Both the position numbers and the translations under genes were made by a program. Shown here one piece after another: positions 33,066-41,871 of a stretch of DNA of 64,000 nucleotides (the first letter of the stretch is position 1; each line of letters opens with the position of its first letter). The notes beneath the pieces were generated by a model. That model saw only the letters and a program-made list of their open reading frames with translations, had not been told where the DNA came from and did not search any database. Origin of the DNA: Streptomyces hawaiiensis (GTDB lineage: Bacteria; Actinomycetota; Actinomycetes; Streptomycetales; Streptomycetaceae); assembly GCF_004803895.1 (NCBI RefSeq), contig NZ_CP021978.1, positions 8,246,001 through 8,310,000 of the forward strand, read 5' to 3'.

Positions 33066-34481
33066 TTGAGTCACAAGCGAATTCCGAAGCGCAAGGCCGC
33101 GATAGCGGCGGGCGGTGTGGTGGCGCTCGGCGCCGCCGCGATCCTGCTCCCCAACGCCAACGCCTCCCAGGACGGTTCGTCCGGTGACGCGGCGGCCGCG
33201 CCGAAGACCCTGAAGGCGGGCGACGCCTCGGATCTCGCCTCGCAGCTCTCCGGGCTCCTCGGTGAGGCGTTCGGCGGCTCCTACTACGACGGCGACAGCC
33301 AGCAGCTCGTCGTCAACGTCGTACCGGGCGACAACAACAACGTGATCGTGCAGGCGAAGGCGGCCGGCGCGAAGGTCCGCGAGGTCGACAACAGCTGGTC
33401 GGAGCTCCAGGACGGGGCGTCGACGCTGAAGTCCGAGGCGACCATCGCGGGCACCTCGTGGTCGATCGACCCGCGTACCAACAAGCTCCTGGTGACCGCG
33501 GACAGCACCGTGACCGGCGCCAAGTGGGACAGACTGGAGTCCACCGTGCAGGAGCTCGGCTCCGGCATGGCCACCATCAAGAAGTCCTCCGGCACCTTCA
33601 AGCCGTTCGTCTCCGGAGGCGACGCCATCTTCGCGGGCGGCTCGCGCTGCTCCCTCGGCTTCAACGTCACCGCGGGCGACGGTTCGCCCGCCTTCCTGAC
33701 GGCCGGTCACTGCACCCTCGGCGGCAACGAGTGGTCGGACACCCAGGGCGGCCAGCCGATCGCCACCGTCGACCAGTCCACGTTCCCGGGCGACGGCGAC
33801 TTCGCACTCGTGAAGTACGACGACCCGGCGACCGAGGCGCCCAGTGAGGTCAACACCGGCGACCAGACCGTGCCGATCACCGAGGCCGCCGAGGCGACCG
33901 TCGGCCAGCAGGTCTTCCGGATGGGCAGCACCACCGGGCTCGCCGACGGCCAGGTCCTCGGCCTCGACGCCACGGTGAACTACCCGGAGGGCACCGTCAC
34001 CGGCCTCATCCAGACCGACGTCTGTGCCGAGCCCGGTGACAGCGGCGGCTCGCTGTTCACCCAGGACGGTCTCGCCATCGGCCTGACCTCCGGCGGCAGC
34101 GGCGACTGCACGGCCGGAGGCGAGACGTTCTTCCAGCCGGTGACCACCGCCCTGGAGGCCGTCGGCGCGACCCTCGGCGCGGGCGGTGCCGCGGGCGGCG
34201 GTGCCGGTGCCGGTGACGAGGCCGGGGCCGGCGAGGAAGCCGGTGCGGGCGAGGAAGCGGGCGCTGGTGAAGAGGCCGGTGCAGGTCAGGAGGCCGGTGC
34301 GGGCGCTGGTGAAGAGGCCGGTGCGGGTGCCGGTGAGGAAGCCGGAGCCGGTGAAGAGGCCGGGGCCGGTGCCGGTGAGCACGCCGGAGGCGACGAAGCG
34401 GGTGCCGGAGCCGGTGCCGGTGCCGGTCAGGACGCGGGTCAGGGCGTCGAGGACGACTCCGGTCTGACCGAGAGCCGCTGA
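33066..34481 (+). CDS. Secreted alpha-lytic/S1E-type serine protease with acidic repeat tail
   Basis: The TTG at 33066 is chosen because AGGAGG lies 8 bp upstream and the product begins MSHKRIPKRKAAIAAGG, a good signal peptide; the longer frame to 32976 has none. After a short pro-region (about 40-180) comes a chymotrypsin-fold protease: His in FLTAGHCTLGG (near 214), Asp in GDGDFALVKYDD (near 245), Ser in CAEPGDSGGSLF (near 326), with paired Cys. From about residue 372 there is a 100-residue tail of GAGEEA/GAGQEA repeats, strongly acidic and disordered. It is divergent from the peptide export operon and could act on its product outside the cell (inference). Confidence 0.9.
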   Translation: MSHKRIPKRKAAIAAGGVVALGAAAILLPNANASQDGSSGDAAAAPKTLKAGDASDLASQLSGLLGEAFGGSYYDGDSQQLVVNVVPGDNNNVIVQAKAAGAKVREVDNSWSELQDGASTLKSEATIAGTSWSIDPRTNKLLVTADSTVTGAKWDRLESTVQELGSGMATIKKSSGTFKPFVSGGDAIFAGGSRCSLGFNVTAGDGSPAFLTAGHCTLGGNEWSDTQGGQPIATVDQSTFPGDGDFALVKYDDPATEAPSEVNTGDQTVPITEAAEATVGQQVFRMGSTTGLADGQVLGLDATVNYPEGTVTGLIQTDVCAEPGDSGGSLFTQDGLAIGLTSGGSGDCTAGGETFFQPVTTALEAVGATLGAGGAAGGGAGAGDEAGAGEEAGAGEEAGAGEEAGAGQEAGAGAGEEAGAGAGEEAGAGEEAGAGAGEHAGGDEAGAGAGAGAGQDAGQGVEDDSGLTESR

Positions 34482-34516
34482 TCCCTGCACAGCCGTCGGC
34501 AGCCGGTCCGACGCCG

Positions 34517-34556
34517 CCGGCCCGGTTCCGCCCCCTTCCTGGCGGAACCGGGCCGG
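34517..34556 (+). terminator. Terminator after the serine protease
   Basis: CCGGCCCGGTTCCGCC (34517-34532) and its perfect complement (34541-34556) form a 16-bp stem with an 8-nt loop. It lies between the protease and the convergent phosphatase gene. Confidence 0.88.
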
Positions 34557-34580
34557 CCCTCTGGCGGGAGGACCGGCCCT

Positions 34581-34624
34581 TTGGACGCGCCCTGGGGAGA
34601 GGTTGGACGCGCCCTGGGGAGAGG
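34581..34624. repeat. Perfect 22-bp tandem duplication
   Basis: Two identical 22-bp copies (34581-34602 and 34603-34624, each starting TTGGACGCGCCC and ending GGAGAGG) stand head to tail between the protease terminator and the convergent phosphatase gene. It is a recent local duplication with no evident function. Confidence 0.8.
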
Positions 34625-34707
34625 CGTACGTCAGGCGGGTTCGGAGGGCCGCGCCCCCGAGGCCGCCCGGTGCAACGAGCCCACGCACCCCCGGCAACGC
34701 CAGAGCC

Positions 34708-36855
34708 CTAGCCGATCGCCCTGATCAGCAACAGCGCGATGTCGTCGAGCCGTTCCTCCCCGTCGGTGTGGTGCCGCTCCTGGTGGACGAGGCTGTCGGC
34801 CAGTTCGTCCAGCGGCTGGTCCCCGGCGTCGGCCAGCCGCCTGCCCAGATCCGCGAGGGCCTCCTCGAAGTCCGTGCCCGGGGACTCGACGAGCCCGTCC
34901 GTGTAGAGGACGAGCAGTGAGCCGGGGGCCAGGGAGACCTCCGTCGTCGGGTACACCGCCGAGGCGTCGATGCCCAGCAGCGGGCCGCCCGCCAGGTCGA
35001 GGACGCGCACCCGGCCGTCCGGCCGTCTCAGCAGCGGCGGGGGATGCCCAGCCCGGGACATCACGGCCCGCCCGTGCTCCGGGTCGAGCCGCAGGTACAG
35101 ACAGCTGGCGAACAGGTCGGACCCCAGGTCGAGCAGCAGCCGGTTGGTGCTGCGCATCACCTCCTCGGGTGCCTGCCCCACGGTGGTGTAGGCGCGCACC
35201 GCAGTGCGGACCTGCCCCATCAGCCCGGCCGCCGTCACGTTGTGGCCCTGCACGTCCCCGATCACGGCCGCCGCCGTCCCCCGGGTGCCGACCAGGTCGT
35301 AGAAGTCGCCGCCGATGTCCATGCCCTGAGTGGCCGGCACATAGCGGCCGACCGCCTCGATGCCGGGCAGGGAGGGCAGGGAGTGCGGCAACAGCGCCTC
35401 CTGCAGGCCGTGCGCGAGCCGGTGCTTGGCGTCGTAGAGCAGCGCCCGCTCCAGCGCCTGGGCGATCAGCCCGGCCATGCTGGTCATCACCGCCCGCTCC
35501 TCCGTCGGGAAGGGGTGCGGTTCGGCGTAGGAGAGGACACACGTCCCCACCGGGCGGCCCTGGGCGATCAGTGGCAGAAAGGCCCAGGCCGCGAACCCGT
35601 CGGGGGTCGCGAGCCGCGCCGGGTACAGGCGCTCCAGCTGCTCCTGCGACTCGAAGAACGCGGGCACGCCCGTCCGCAGCACTTGGGTGCCGGGTGTCGG
35701 CTCGGTCAGGGGCATCCCGTCGAACCGTTCCACGACGAGCGGGTCCCGGTACCCGCGATGCCCGAGCACCTGCAGCCGGTTCGCCCGCGAGCCCAGCACG
35801 ACCAGGGCCTGGCTGCCCACGGCCGGGGCGATCTCGTCCGCGACCAGCTGCACCACGTCCTGCACCCCCACCGCCTCGGTGAGTGCGCCGGCCAGGTCCA
35901 GCACCTGCGAGATGGTGACCAGCCGGGACGGCGCCCCGTCCGGCGGCGGTGCGGTCCGGTTCATCCGGGACACGGCCCTGGACCGGGTGATGCGGACGCT
36001 CAAACCCGTCGTGCTCGGGTACAGCCGGAACGACAGCCACTCGCCGGGCGGGCGCAGCGCCACGAACGACGTGACGTGCTGGCTCAGCAGCGCGGCCCGG
36101 TAACGGTCCTCGTACACCGGGTCGTTGAGCCAGGGCACCGACGCCCACAGCTGGGTGCCGAGCAGCCGGCTGACCGGGACGTTCAGCAGCTCGGCCGCCG
36201 CCGCGTTCACGAAGCCGACCCGTCCGTGCAGGTCCAGCGAGACCAGGCCGTACGGCAGCCGGCTCACCATCCGGGCCGCCTCGACCGTGCCCAGCGTGCC
36301 GGCCATGCCGCCCACCAGGGGCGAGGCGAGCAGATCGGTCTCGGGGTGCGGCGGGATGCTGTGCTCGGCGGCCCGCTCCAGCCGGACCGCCAGCCGGCCG
36401 CAGGCCGCCGTCAGATGCTCCCGCTCGTGGTCGGACATCTCCGCGGGATGCGCGCCCGGCCAGGTCACGAAGACCGCGCCGTAGACGGTGGACTCGGTGG
36501 CGATCGGCACCGCGGCCAGGGCGAACGGGTACGGCAGCACCACGGCGATCCGCGGGTAGTGGCGGGCCATCTGCTCCTCGCCCCCGACCCACACCAGCCG
36601 CCGCTCGCGGGCCGCGTCGGCGACCGGGATCGGTGAGCTCAGGCCCACCCGTTCCCAGGGCGCCGCGAAGGCCCGGGGCAGACCGGCCATCACCGCCATC
36701 TCCAGCACCGGCTGATCCGGTGCCATCAGGTACACCGCGCCGGAGTGGGCGTGCACCTCGTCCATCATCGAGGCCAGCGCCAGGGAGAGCAGGGGACGGC
36801 CGACCGGCGTCCTGGCGGCTGCCGGCGCCTGCGCGGAGGACTGCCCGTCGGACAC
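34708..36855 (-). CDS. GAF-PAS-GAF SpoIIE/PP2C-type phosphatase
   Basis: GTG 36855 (MSDGQSSAQAP) has GGAGG about 8 bp upstream. In 715 aa I see a GAF domain (about 20-170), a PAS domain (about 195-300, LVSLDLHGRVGFVNAAAAEL), a second GAF (about 330-480) and a C-terminal SpoIIE phosphatase (LQEALLPHSLP, GGDFYDLVGTRG, IGDVQGHN, LYTDGLVE, DDIALLLI). There is no ATPase domain, unlike the two other SpoIIE proteins in this window. It would dephosphorylate an anti-anti-sigma factor in response to signals bound by the sensor domains. It is divergent from ramR. Confidence 0.9.
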   Translation of the reverse strand: MSDGQSSAQAPAAARTPVGRPLLSLALASMMDEVHAHSGAVYLMAPDQPVLEMAVMAGLPRAFAAPWERVGLSSPIPVADAARERRLVWVGGEEQMARHYPRIAVVLPYPFALAAVPIATESTVYGAVFVTWPGAHPAEMSDHEREHLTAACGRLAVRLERAAEHSIPPHPETDLLASPLVGGMAGTLGTVEAARMVSRLPYGLVSLDLHGRVGFVNAAAAELLNVPVSRLLGTQLWASVPWLNDPVYEDRYRAALLSQHVTSFVALRPPGEWLSFRLYPSTTGLSVRITRSRAVSRMNRTAPPPDGAPSRLVTISQVLDLAGALTEAVGVQDVVQLVADEIAPAVGSQALVVLGSRANRLQVLGHRGYRDPLVVERFDGMPLTEPTPGTQVLRTGVPAFFESQEQLERLYPARLATPDGFAAWAFLPLIAQGRPVGTCVLSYAEPHPFPTEERAVMTSMAGLIAQALERALLYDAKHRLAHGLQEALLPHSLPSLPGIEAVGRYVPATQGMDIGGDFYDLVGTRGTAAAVIGDVQGHNVTAAGLMGQVRTAVRAYTTVGQAPEEVMRSTNRLLLDLGSDLFASCLYLRLDPEHGRAVMSRAGHPPPLLRRPDGRVRVLDLAGGPLLGIDASAVYPTTEVSLAPGSLLVLYTDGLVESPGTDFEEALADLGRRLADAGDQPLDELADSLVHQERHHTDGEERLDDIALLLIRAIG

Positions 36856-37180
36856 GCCGACCACCTCCTCGCACGGCCGCGCGACCGGGTCCAGGAACAA
36901 ATCTCCCCCCTGGTGGCCCGTCCCGCACGACGAGCGGTTCCGGAACGGCCCTGTTACCGTCGGTCACATGCGCTCTGGCCCCGCCAGGGGCGCCGACGTA
37001 CCCCGACCGCCCCGACCCATGCCCCCGTAGTCGAAGCGTGGCCGGGCGTACGGGCGCTGGGCGTGCGCCCCCGCGCACCCTGATGGCCGGATCTTCGCGC
37101 CCACGCAGGGTCACGCTCGCGAACAATGGGGCACGCGCTCAATACGACGAGGGGGCGTACGACGAGCGGAGGGGGTGGCT
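36856..37180. other. Divergent intergenic region between phosphatase and ramR
   Basis: The 325-bp stretch separates the minus-strand phosphatase from ramR and must hold both promoters. GGAGGG at 37168-37173 is the ribosome site of ramR. No other gene or clear repeat is visible. Confidence 0.5.
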
Positions 37181-37789
37181 GTGATCCGGGTGCTTCTGGT
37201 GCACGACGAGTGTCTGGTGAGGTCGGTGCTGGCGGAGTGGCTGCGGCAGGAGTCCGACCTGGCGGTGCACGACACGTCGTGGCGCGGCGCGCCGGGCACG
37301 GTGCGGTCGGTTCGGCCGGACGTGTGCGCGGCGGACCTGGAGTGCGCGGACTCCTACGGCATCCCTCCGCTGGGCGAACTGTGCCGGCCGGGGCCGGAGC
37401 GCGTGCGCCCGCGATTACTCGTGCTCGCCACCGCGAACCGGCCGGGGCTGCTGAAGCGGGCGGTCGAGGCGGGGGCGCTCGGCTACGTCGACAAGGAGGG
37501 GTCCCCGCAGAATCTGCTGCGCGGGATCCGTCGCGTCGCTGCGGGGGAACGTTTCGTCAATGACTCGCTGGGCTTCGGGTTCCTCAGGGCGGCCGAGATG
37601 CCGCTGACCCGAAGAGAACTGAGCGTGTTATCCCTCGCAGCCGAGGGAGCCTCCATCGCGGAGATCGCCGGGAGCCTGCACCTGTCCCACGGGACGGTGC
37701 GCAACTACATGGCGGCCATCACCCGCAAGACCGGGGCTCGCAACCGCATCGACGCGATACGCATCTCGCAGGGCCAGGGCTGGCTCTGA
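37181..37789 (+). CDS. ramR: RamR-type LuxR/NarL response regulator of the SapB-like cluster
   Basis: GTG 37181 is preferred over GTG 37175 because GGAGGG is then 7 bp away. The 202-aa protein has a receiver domain (MIRVLLVHDECLVRSVLAEW, phospho-acceptor region DVCAADLE, conserved Lys in GYVDKEGSP) and a C-terminal LuxR HTH (MPLTRRELSVLSLAAEGASIAEIAGSLHLS). The acidic pocket reads HDE instead of the usual DD/ED pair, and no histidine kinase is adjacent, as is known for RamR/AmfR, which act without a dedicated kinase. It is convergent with ramB and overlaps it by 162 bp. By homology it should activate the ramC promoter during aerial growth. Confidence 0.88.
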   Translation: MIRVLLVHDECLVRSVLAEWLRQESDLAVHDTSWRGAPGTVRSVRPDVCAADLECADSYGIPPLGELCRPGPERVRPRLLVLATANRPGLLKRAVEAGALGYVDKEGSPQNLLRGIRRVAAGERFVNDSLGFGFLRAAEMPLTRRELSVLSLAAEGASIAEIAGSLHLSHGTVRNYMAAITRKTGARNRIDAIRISQGQGWL

Positions 37790-39802
37790 TCCTCGCCGGG
37801 CCGGTGCGGGAGCCCAGCTCCCGACGAGGTCCCGGTACAGCGCGGACGACCGCATCAGCTCGTCATGACCGCCGTACGCCGTGCTCCGGCCGTCCATCAC
37901 CAGGACACGGCCGGCGCGGCGGGCCGAGCTGATGCGGTGGGCCACGACCACCAGGGTCCCGCCCGGCCGTGCGGCGAAAGCCCGCTCCGCGCGCTCCTCC
38001 GTCTCGGGGTCCAGATGGCAGGTGGCCTCGTCGAGCAGGGCGAGGGGGGCGTACGACAGGTAGGCCCGGGTCAGCGCGACCAGCTGCCGTTCGCCGGCCG
38101 ACAGCGCCGCCGGATCGACCCGGGCGCCGAGCCCGCCGAGCCGGCCGGCCAGCGGGGCGAGGCCGACCGCTTCGGCCGCGGCCAGCAGCTCCTGCTCGGG
38201 CACCGGGTCCGGACGCAGGTACGCGAGGTTCTCGGCCAGGGTGCCGCCGAACACGTAGGCCTCCTGCGGGATGAGCACCCGCCCGGCGGCGGCCTCCGGG
38301 CCGGGCACGGGATGTCCGCCCACCTGGATGGTGCCGCCCGAGGGCGTGAGCAGCCCTGCCACGAGTGAGGTGAGCGTGGACTTGCCGGCACCGCTGGGGC
38401 CCACGACGGCCAGGTGCGCGCCGGCCGGGAGGACGAGGTCGAGATCCTGGACGACCGGTGCGCTGGCGGGGCCGTAGGCGAAGGTGACGCAGGTGAGGGA
38501 GAGAGCGGGGGGCGTGTCTTCGGCGGGTCGGGTCCGCGAGGCGCGGATGACCGGCGCGCTGCGGCCGGCCTTCGTGGGGGAGGCGCTCCCGTCGGTGTGG
38601 CGGGGGTTGGTGCTCGCGGTGGTGGGTCGGTCGGTTGGGGGAGGTGGCTCGGCGTTGGTGGGGTGGGCGCTGGTGGTGGTCGGGCGGGTCGGGTCGGTTT
38701 GGTGCGGGTTGACGCTCGCGGGGGTCGGCCCGTCGGCCAGGTGAGGCGTGCCGGCGTCGTCAACCTTGGTGTTCGTGGGGCGGGCGCTCGTGGTCGGGCG
38801 GGGTGTGCCGGCGGCGTTCGTGGGGCGGGCGCTCGCGGTCGGGTGAGGTGTGCCGGCGTCGGCGGCGTCCGACCGGGTCACTCTGCGCAGCACCACCGTC
38901 AGACGGGAGCCGCTCGTGCCCAGGCCGTGGATCAGGTTACGCAGGGCCGGGAGCAGGGACTGGGTGACGTAGGCGAGGGCGCCGACCAGGGCGCCGGTGG
39001 TGACGCCGCGGGCCAGGAGCCAGGGTGCGGCGGCGAGCAGCAGCACGATCGGCAGCTGGCCGCCGATCGTCAGGGACGCCACGCGCAGCACGCCCCACTG
39101 GGCCAGGGCGCGCGCCGCCCGCAGTTCGGCCTCGACCCGTTCCCCGGTTCCGGCGGCGACGTACGCCTCCGCTCCGGTCGCCGTGATGTCCCGCAGGCCC
39201 GGGCAGACGGTGCCGAGGTCATCGGCGAGGGCCTCGTCGGCGAGGAGGAACATCTCCTGCCGCCGGGCCAGTGGCCGCAGGGTCGCGGCGAACAGCGCCA
39301 TGCCGACGGCCAGGGGAGGCCCCACGACCAGCAGGAGCGGCGGGGCGAGTGCGAACAGGCCCGCCAGGGCACCGACGGCGGTGAACACGAAGGAGCGGGA
39401 GACCATGACCAGTCCGGCGAAGGTGTCCCGGGCGATCTCCACCTGCTGGGTGAGCCCGGACAGGGAACCCGCGTCACCGGTCCGCACCCCGCGCGAGACC
39501 ACTCGCTCCACGAGCCGGTCCCGGAGCGGTTCGACCAGCGCGGCGACGGCGGCGTAGACCCGGGCGGTCCCGTACGCGCCGACCAGGACACCGATCCCGG
39601 TCACCGCCAGCCAGAGCAGTCCGACGTCCGCCCGCCCGCGCAGGAACCCCTCGTCCAGGGCGCGGGCGGGCCCGTACCCGATGAGGAAGGTCTGCCCGGT
39701 CTCCAGCACGGACCAGGCGGCGAGCCGCAGCAGGACCCGCGGGCGGGCCAGCAGGAAGCGCAGTCCCCGGGTGGGGAGGCCGGTGGGGGCCGGGGCCGTC
39801 AT
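37628..39802 (-). CDS. ramB: RamB-type ABC transporter of the SapB-like peptide
   Basis: ATG 39802 overlaps the ramA stop (ATGA). The 724-aa half transporter has six membrane helices (about 20-300) and an ATPase domain (Walker A GPSGAGKST, signature LSAGERQ, Walker B LALLDEATCHLD). Between them sits an unusual linker of about 115 residues rich in Pro, Thr, Ser and Ala (units such as AGTPRPTTSARPTN), coded by 45-bp DNA repeats. The last 54 codons lie antisense to ramR, and the extra C-terminal residues after RDLVGSWAPAP have no domain. With RamA it should export the mature lanthipeptide. Confidence 0.88.
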   Translation of the reverse strand: MTAPAPTGLPTRGLRFLLARPRVLLRLAAWSVLETGQTFLIGYGPARALDEGFLRGRADVGLLWLAVTGIGVLVGAYGTARVYAAVAALVEPLRDRLVERVVSRGVRTGDAGSLSGLTQQVEIARDTFAGLVMVSRSFVFTAVGALAGLFALAPPLLLVVGPPLAVGMALFAATLRPLARRQEMFLLADEALADDLGTVCPGLRDITATGAEAYVAAGTGERVEAELRAARALAQWGVLRVASLTIGGQLPIVLLLAAAPWLLARGVTTGALVGALAYVTQSLLPALRNLIHGLGTSGSRLTVVLRRVTRSDAADAGTPHPTASARPTNAAGTPRPTTSARPTNTKVDDAGTPHLADGPTPASVNPHQTDPTRPTTTSAHPTNAEPPPPTDRPTTASTNPRHTDGSASPTKAGRSAPVIRASRTRPAEDTPPALSLTCVTFAYGPASAPVVQDLDLVLPAGAHLAVVGPSGAGKSTLTSLVAGLLTPSGGTIQVGGHPVPGPEAAAGRVLIPQEAYVFGGTLAENLAYLRPDPVPEQELLAAAEAVGLAPLAGRLGGLGARVDPAALSAGERQLVALTRAYLSYAPLALLDEATCHLDPETEERAERAFAARPGGTLVVVAHRISSARRAGRVLVMDGRSTAYGGHDELMRSSALYRDLVGSWAPAPARRGSEPALALRDAYRVDAVASPGLAGDGRHVVAHRPVGQVQAPGDLRDGGSLGCEG
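38750..38875 (-). repeat. 45-bp repeats inside the ramB linker
   Basis: Near-identical blocks containing gttcgtggggcgggcgctcg recur 45 bp apart (at about 38771 and 38816), with more diverged copies toward 38600. They keep the reading frame and encode the Thr/Pro linker of RamB. Confidence 0.65.
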
Positions 39803-41640
39803 GAATCCGTCCCGTCCCCGGCCCCTGCGCCCGTACGCGTCCGGCCGCTCATGCTGTCACGTCCCTCTCCCTGCCCGTCCTGGGTGTCCTGGACGGGTGG
39901 CACGTCACTGTCGCCCGTATCCGCCGGCCCCGCCCCGTCCCCGAACGCCGCCCGGTACTCCGCGAGCCGCCACAGCTCCTCGTGCCGTCCCACCGCCCGC
40001 ACCCGCCCCCCGTCGAGCCACGCCACGGCATCGGCGCACGCGGCCGTCGCCCCGCGGTGGGCGACCAGCAGCCGGGTGGTGCCCGGGCCGTCGCCGAACA
40101 GGGCGTCGGTGATGCGGCGTTCCGTCACCGTGTCGAGGCTGGAGAGGGCGTCGTCGAGGATCAGCAGGCGTCCGCCGTGCGCGAACGCCCGGGCGAGACC
40201 CAGCCGTTGGGACTCGCCGCCGGAGCGCGGCGCGTCGGCCACGGCCGTGCCGTATCCGTCGGGGAGACGGCGGACGAAGTCGTCGGCGAGGGCCGTGCGG
40301 GCCGCCTCGCGGATCCGGCCGGGGGAGGGGGACGGCAGGCCGAGGCCGATCGCCTGCTCGACCGTGCCGCCGAGAAGGGCGGGGCGGGCGAAGGCGTAGC
40401 CGACGGCGCCGCGCAGGTCCTCGTGCGGCAGCTCGCGCAGCGGCACACCGTCCAGGAGCACGTCCCCCGCGTCCGGGTCGGCCAGCCGTCCGGCGAGCGC
40501 GGCCAGCAGCGACTTGCCCGCGCCGGAGCGGCCGACCACGGCCAGGGTCGTGCCGCCCGGTACGTCGAGGTCCACCCCGTCGAGCACGGTGCGTCCGCCG
40601 CGCCGGGCCGTCACCCCGCGCAGCTCCAGCCGGCCGGGGCCGTCGGGCAGCCGGCGGGCGCCGAAGACGGTGGCGGGCTCGGTATCGACCTCGCCGAGGC
40701 GCCGGGCCGCGGCCCGGGCCCGGGCCAAACCCGCGAGTCGGCCGACCAGCACGCCCACGCCCGTGGCGAGCATCGCGTACCGGGAGGCCGCGAGCACCTC
40801 GCCCACCGAGAGCCGGTCGCGGGTGAGCAGTACCCCGGCGACGGCGACGACGCCGAGTTGCAGCAGCGGGGCCACGGCGACCGCCCGGGCCGCGGCCCGC
40901 CCCTGCACCCGCCACATGCGGTGTCCGGCCCGGGACAGATCGGGCAGCGCCCGCAGCACACGGGCCGTCTCGCGGCCCTCCGCGCCGGCCGCCCGGACGG
41001 TACGTACCCCCTCGACGGCCTCCGCCAGCGCGGCCGCGATCCGGCCCTGGGCCCGCTGGTAGCGCGACGCGCTCTCGGAGGTGTCACGGGAGACGGCGCG
41101 CAGGAGAAGCGCGAGCAGGGGGGCTCCGGCGAGGAACACGGCCGCGAGCCACCAGTCGATCAGGCCGAGGGCGACCACTGCGCCGACGGGACCGGCGAGC
41201 GCGGCGAGCAGCGCCGCACGGGCTGCCGGAGTGGTCCCCGCCTCGGCGGCGTTGCCGACCAGCCGGGCGACGAGGTCACCGGAGCCGAAGCGGTCGGCGG
41301 CCCGCGGGCCGGCGGCCAGGACGTGCCCGGTCAGCCGGCGGCGCAGCCATGCGGTGGTACGGGCGTCCACGGTGCCGGTGAGGACGGTCTGGACCGCGTC
41401 GAGCAGACCGAGCAGCAGGACGAGGGCGGCGCAGCAGAGCACCCAGCGGGTGGCCGGGGCGTGCGCCAGCAGTAGATCGAGGGCCCGGCCCAGCGCGGCC
41501 GGCAGCAGCAGTCCGGCGCCCGTCGCGGCGATGCTCACCAGGCACAGCGCCACGCAGCGGGACCCGCTGTACCGGGTGGCGGTGCGCAGCAGTGTGCGCG
41601 CGTGTCCGGCCGCCGGGTCGTCCTCGGCACGCGGGGTCAT
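39799..41640 (-). CDS. ramA: RamA-type ABC transporter of the SapB-like peptide
   Basis: The 613-aa half transporter has six membrane helices (about 25-310) and an ATPase domain with Walker A GRSGAGKSL, signature SGGESQRLGLARA and Walker B LLILDDALSSLD. It follows ramS, with a hairpin in between, and overlaps ramB by 4 bp, the ramCSAB order of S. coelicolor. Neither transporter has a C39 peptidase domain, in keeping with class III lanthipeptides, whose leaders are removed by other proteases. Confidence 0.9.
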   Translation of the reverse strand: MTPRAEDDPAAGHARTLLRTATRYSGSRCVALCLVSIAATGAGLLLPAALGRALDLLLAHAPATRWVLCCAALVLLLGLLDAVQTVLTGTVDARTTAWLRRRLTGHVLAAGPRAADRFGSGDLVARLVGNAAEAGTTPAARAALLAALAGPVGAVVALGLIDWWLAAVFLAGAPLLALLLRAVSRDTSESASRYQRAQGRIAAALAEAVEGVRTVRAAGAEGRETARVLRALPDLSRAGHRMWRVQGRAAARAVAVAPLLQLGVVAVAGVLLTRDRLSVGEVLAASRYAMLATGVGVLVGRLAGLARARAAARRLGEVDTEPATVFGARRLPDGPGRLELRGVTARRGGRTVLDGVDLDVPGGTTLAVVGRSGAGKSLLAALAGRLADPDAGDVLLDGVPLRELPHEDLRGAVGYAFARPALLGGTVEQAIGLGLPSPSPGRIREAARTALADDFVRRLPDGYGTAVADAPRSGGESQRLGLARAFAHGGRLLILDDALSSLDTVTERRITDALFGDGPGTTRLLVAHRGATAACADAVAWLDGGRVRAVGRHEELWRLAEYRAAFGDGAGPADTGDSDVPPVQDTQDGQGEGRDSMSGRTRTGAGAGDGTDS

Positions 41641-41668
41641 ACGGGCCTTTCCTGAGGCGGGAAGGACC

Positions 41669-41705
41669 CCGGGCGGCCCCTCCCCGAAGGGAGAGAGCCG
41701 CCCGG
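41669..41705 (-). terminator. Hairpin between ramS and ramA
   Basis: CCGGGCGGC (41669-41677) pairs with GCCGCCCGG (41697-41705), and an inner CTCCC/GGGAG pair extends the stem. It starts 18 bp after the ramS stop. It probably acts as a partial terminator or mRNA stabiliser that keeps ramS expression above that of the transporters. Confidence 0.72.
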
Positions 41706-41722
41706 AGTGAGCAGACCGTCGG

Positions 41723-41839
41723 TCAGAGACAGAGCAGAACGCTCGCGGCGCTGATGCAGGAGAGCAGGCTCAGGGTGCTGTTGCCGCCGCCGTCCGTGCG
41801 CTCTTCGGCCTCGATGGTCTGCAGGTCGAGAAGTGCCAT
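41723..41839 (-). CDS. ramS: Class III lanthipeptide precursor, SapB/AmfS-like
   Basis: A 38-aa gene. ATG 41839 lies 7 bp after GGAAGG. The leader MALLDLQTIEAEERTDGGGN contains the LLDLQ box recognised by class III synthetases. The core has two SxxSxxxC units: S21-x2-S24-x3-C28 and S30-x2-S33-x3-C37, followed by a final Leu. This is the same pair of ring motifs as in SapB, so two (methyl)lanthionine-type rings are expected. The other core residues are Leu, Ile, Val, Ala and Ser/Thr, giving an amphiphilic surfactant-like peptide. Position between ramC and ramA fixes the assignment. Confidence 0.95.
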   Translation of the reverse strand: MALLDLQTIEAEERTDGGGNSTLSLLSCISAASVLLCL

Positions 41840-41871
41840 GGTGTGTCCTTCCGTTGGGTGTCCGTCCGTGG

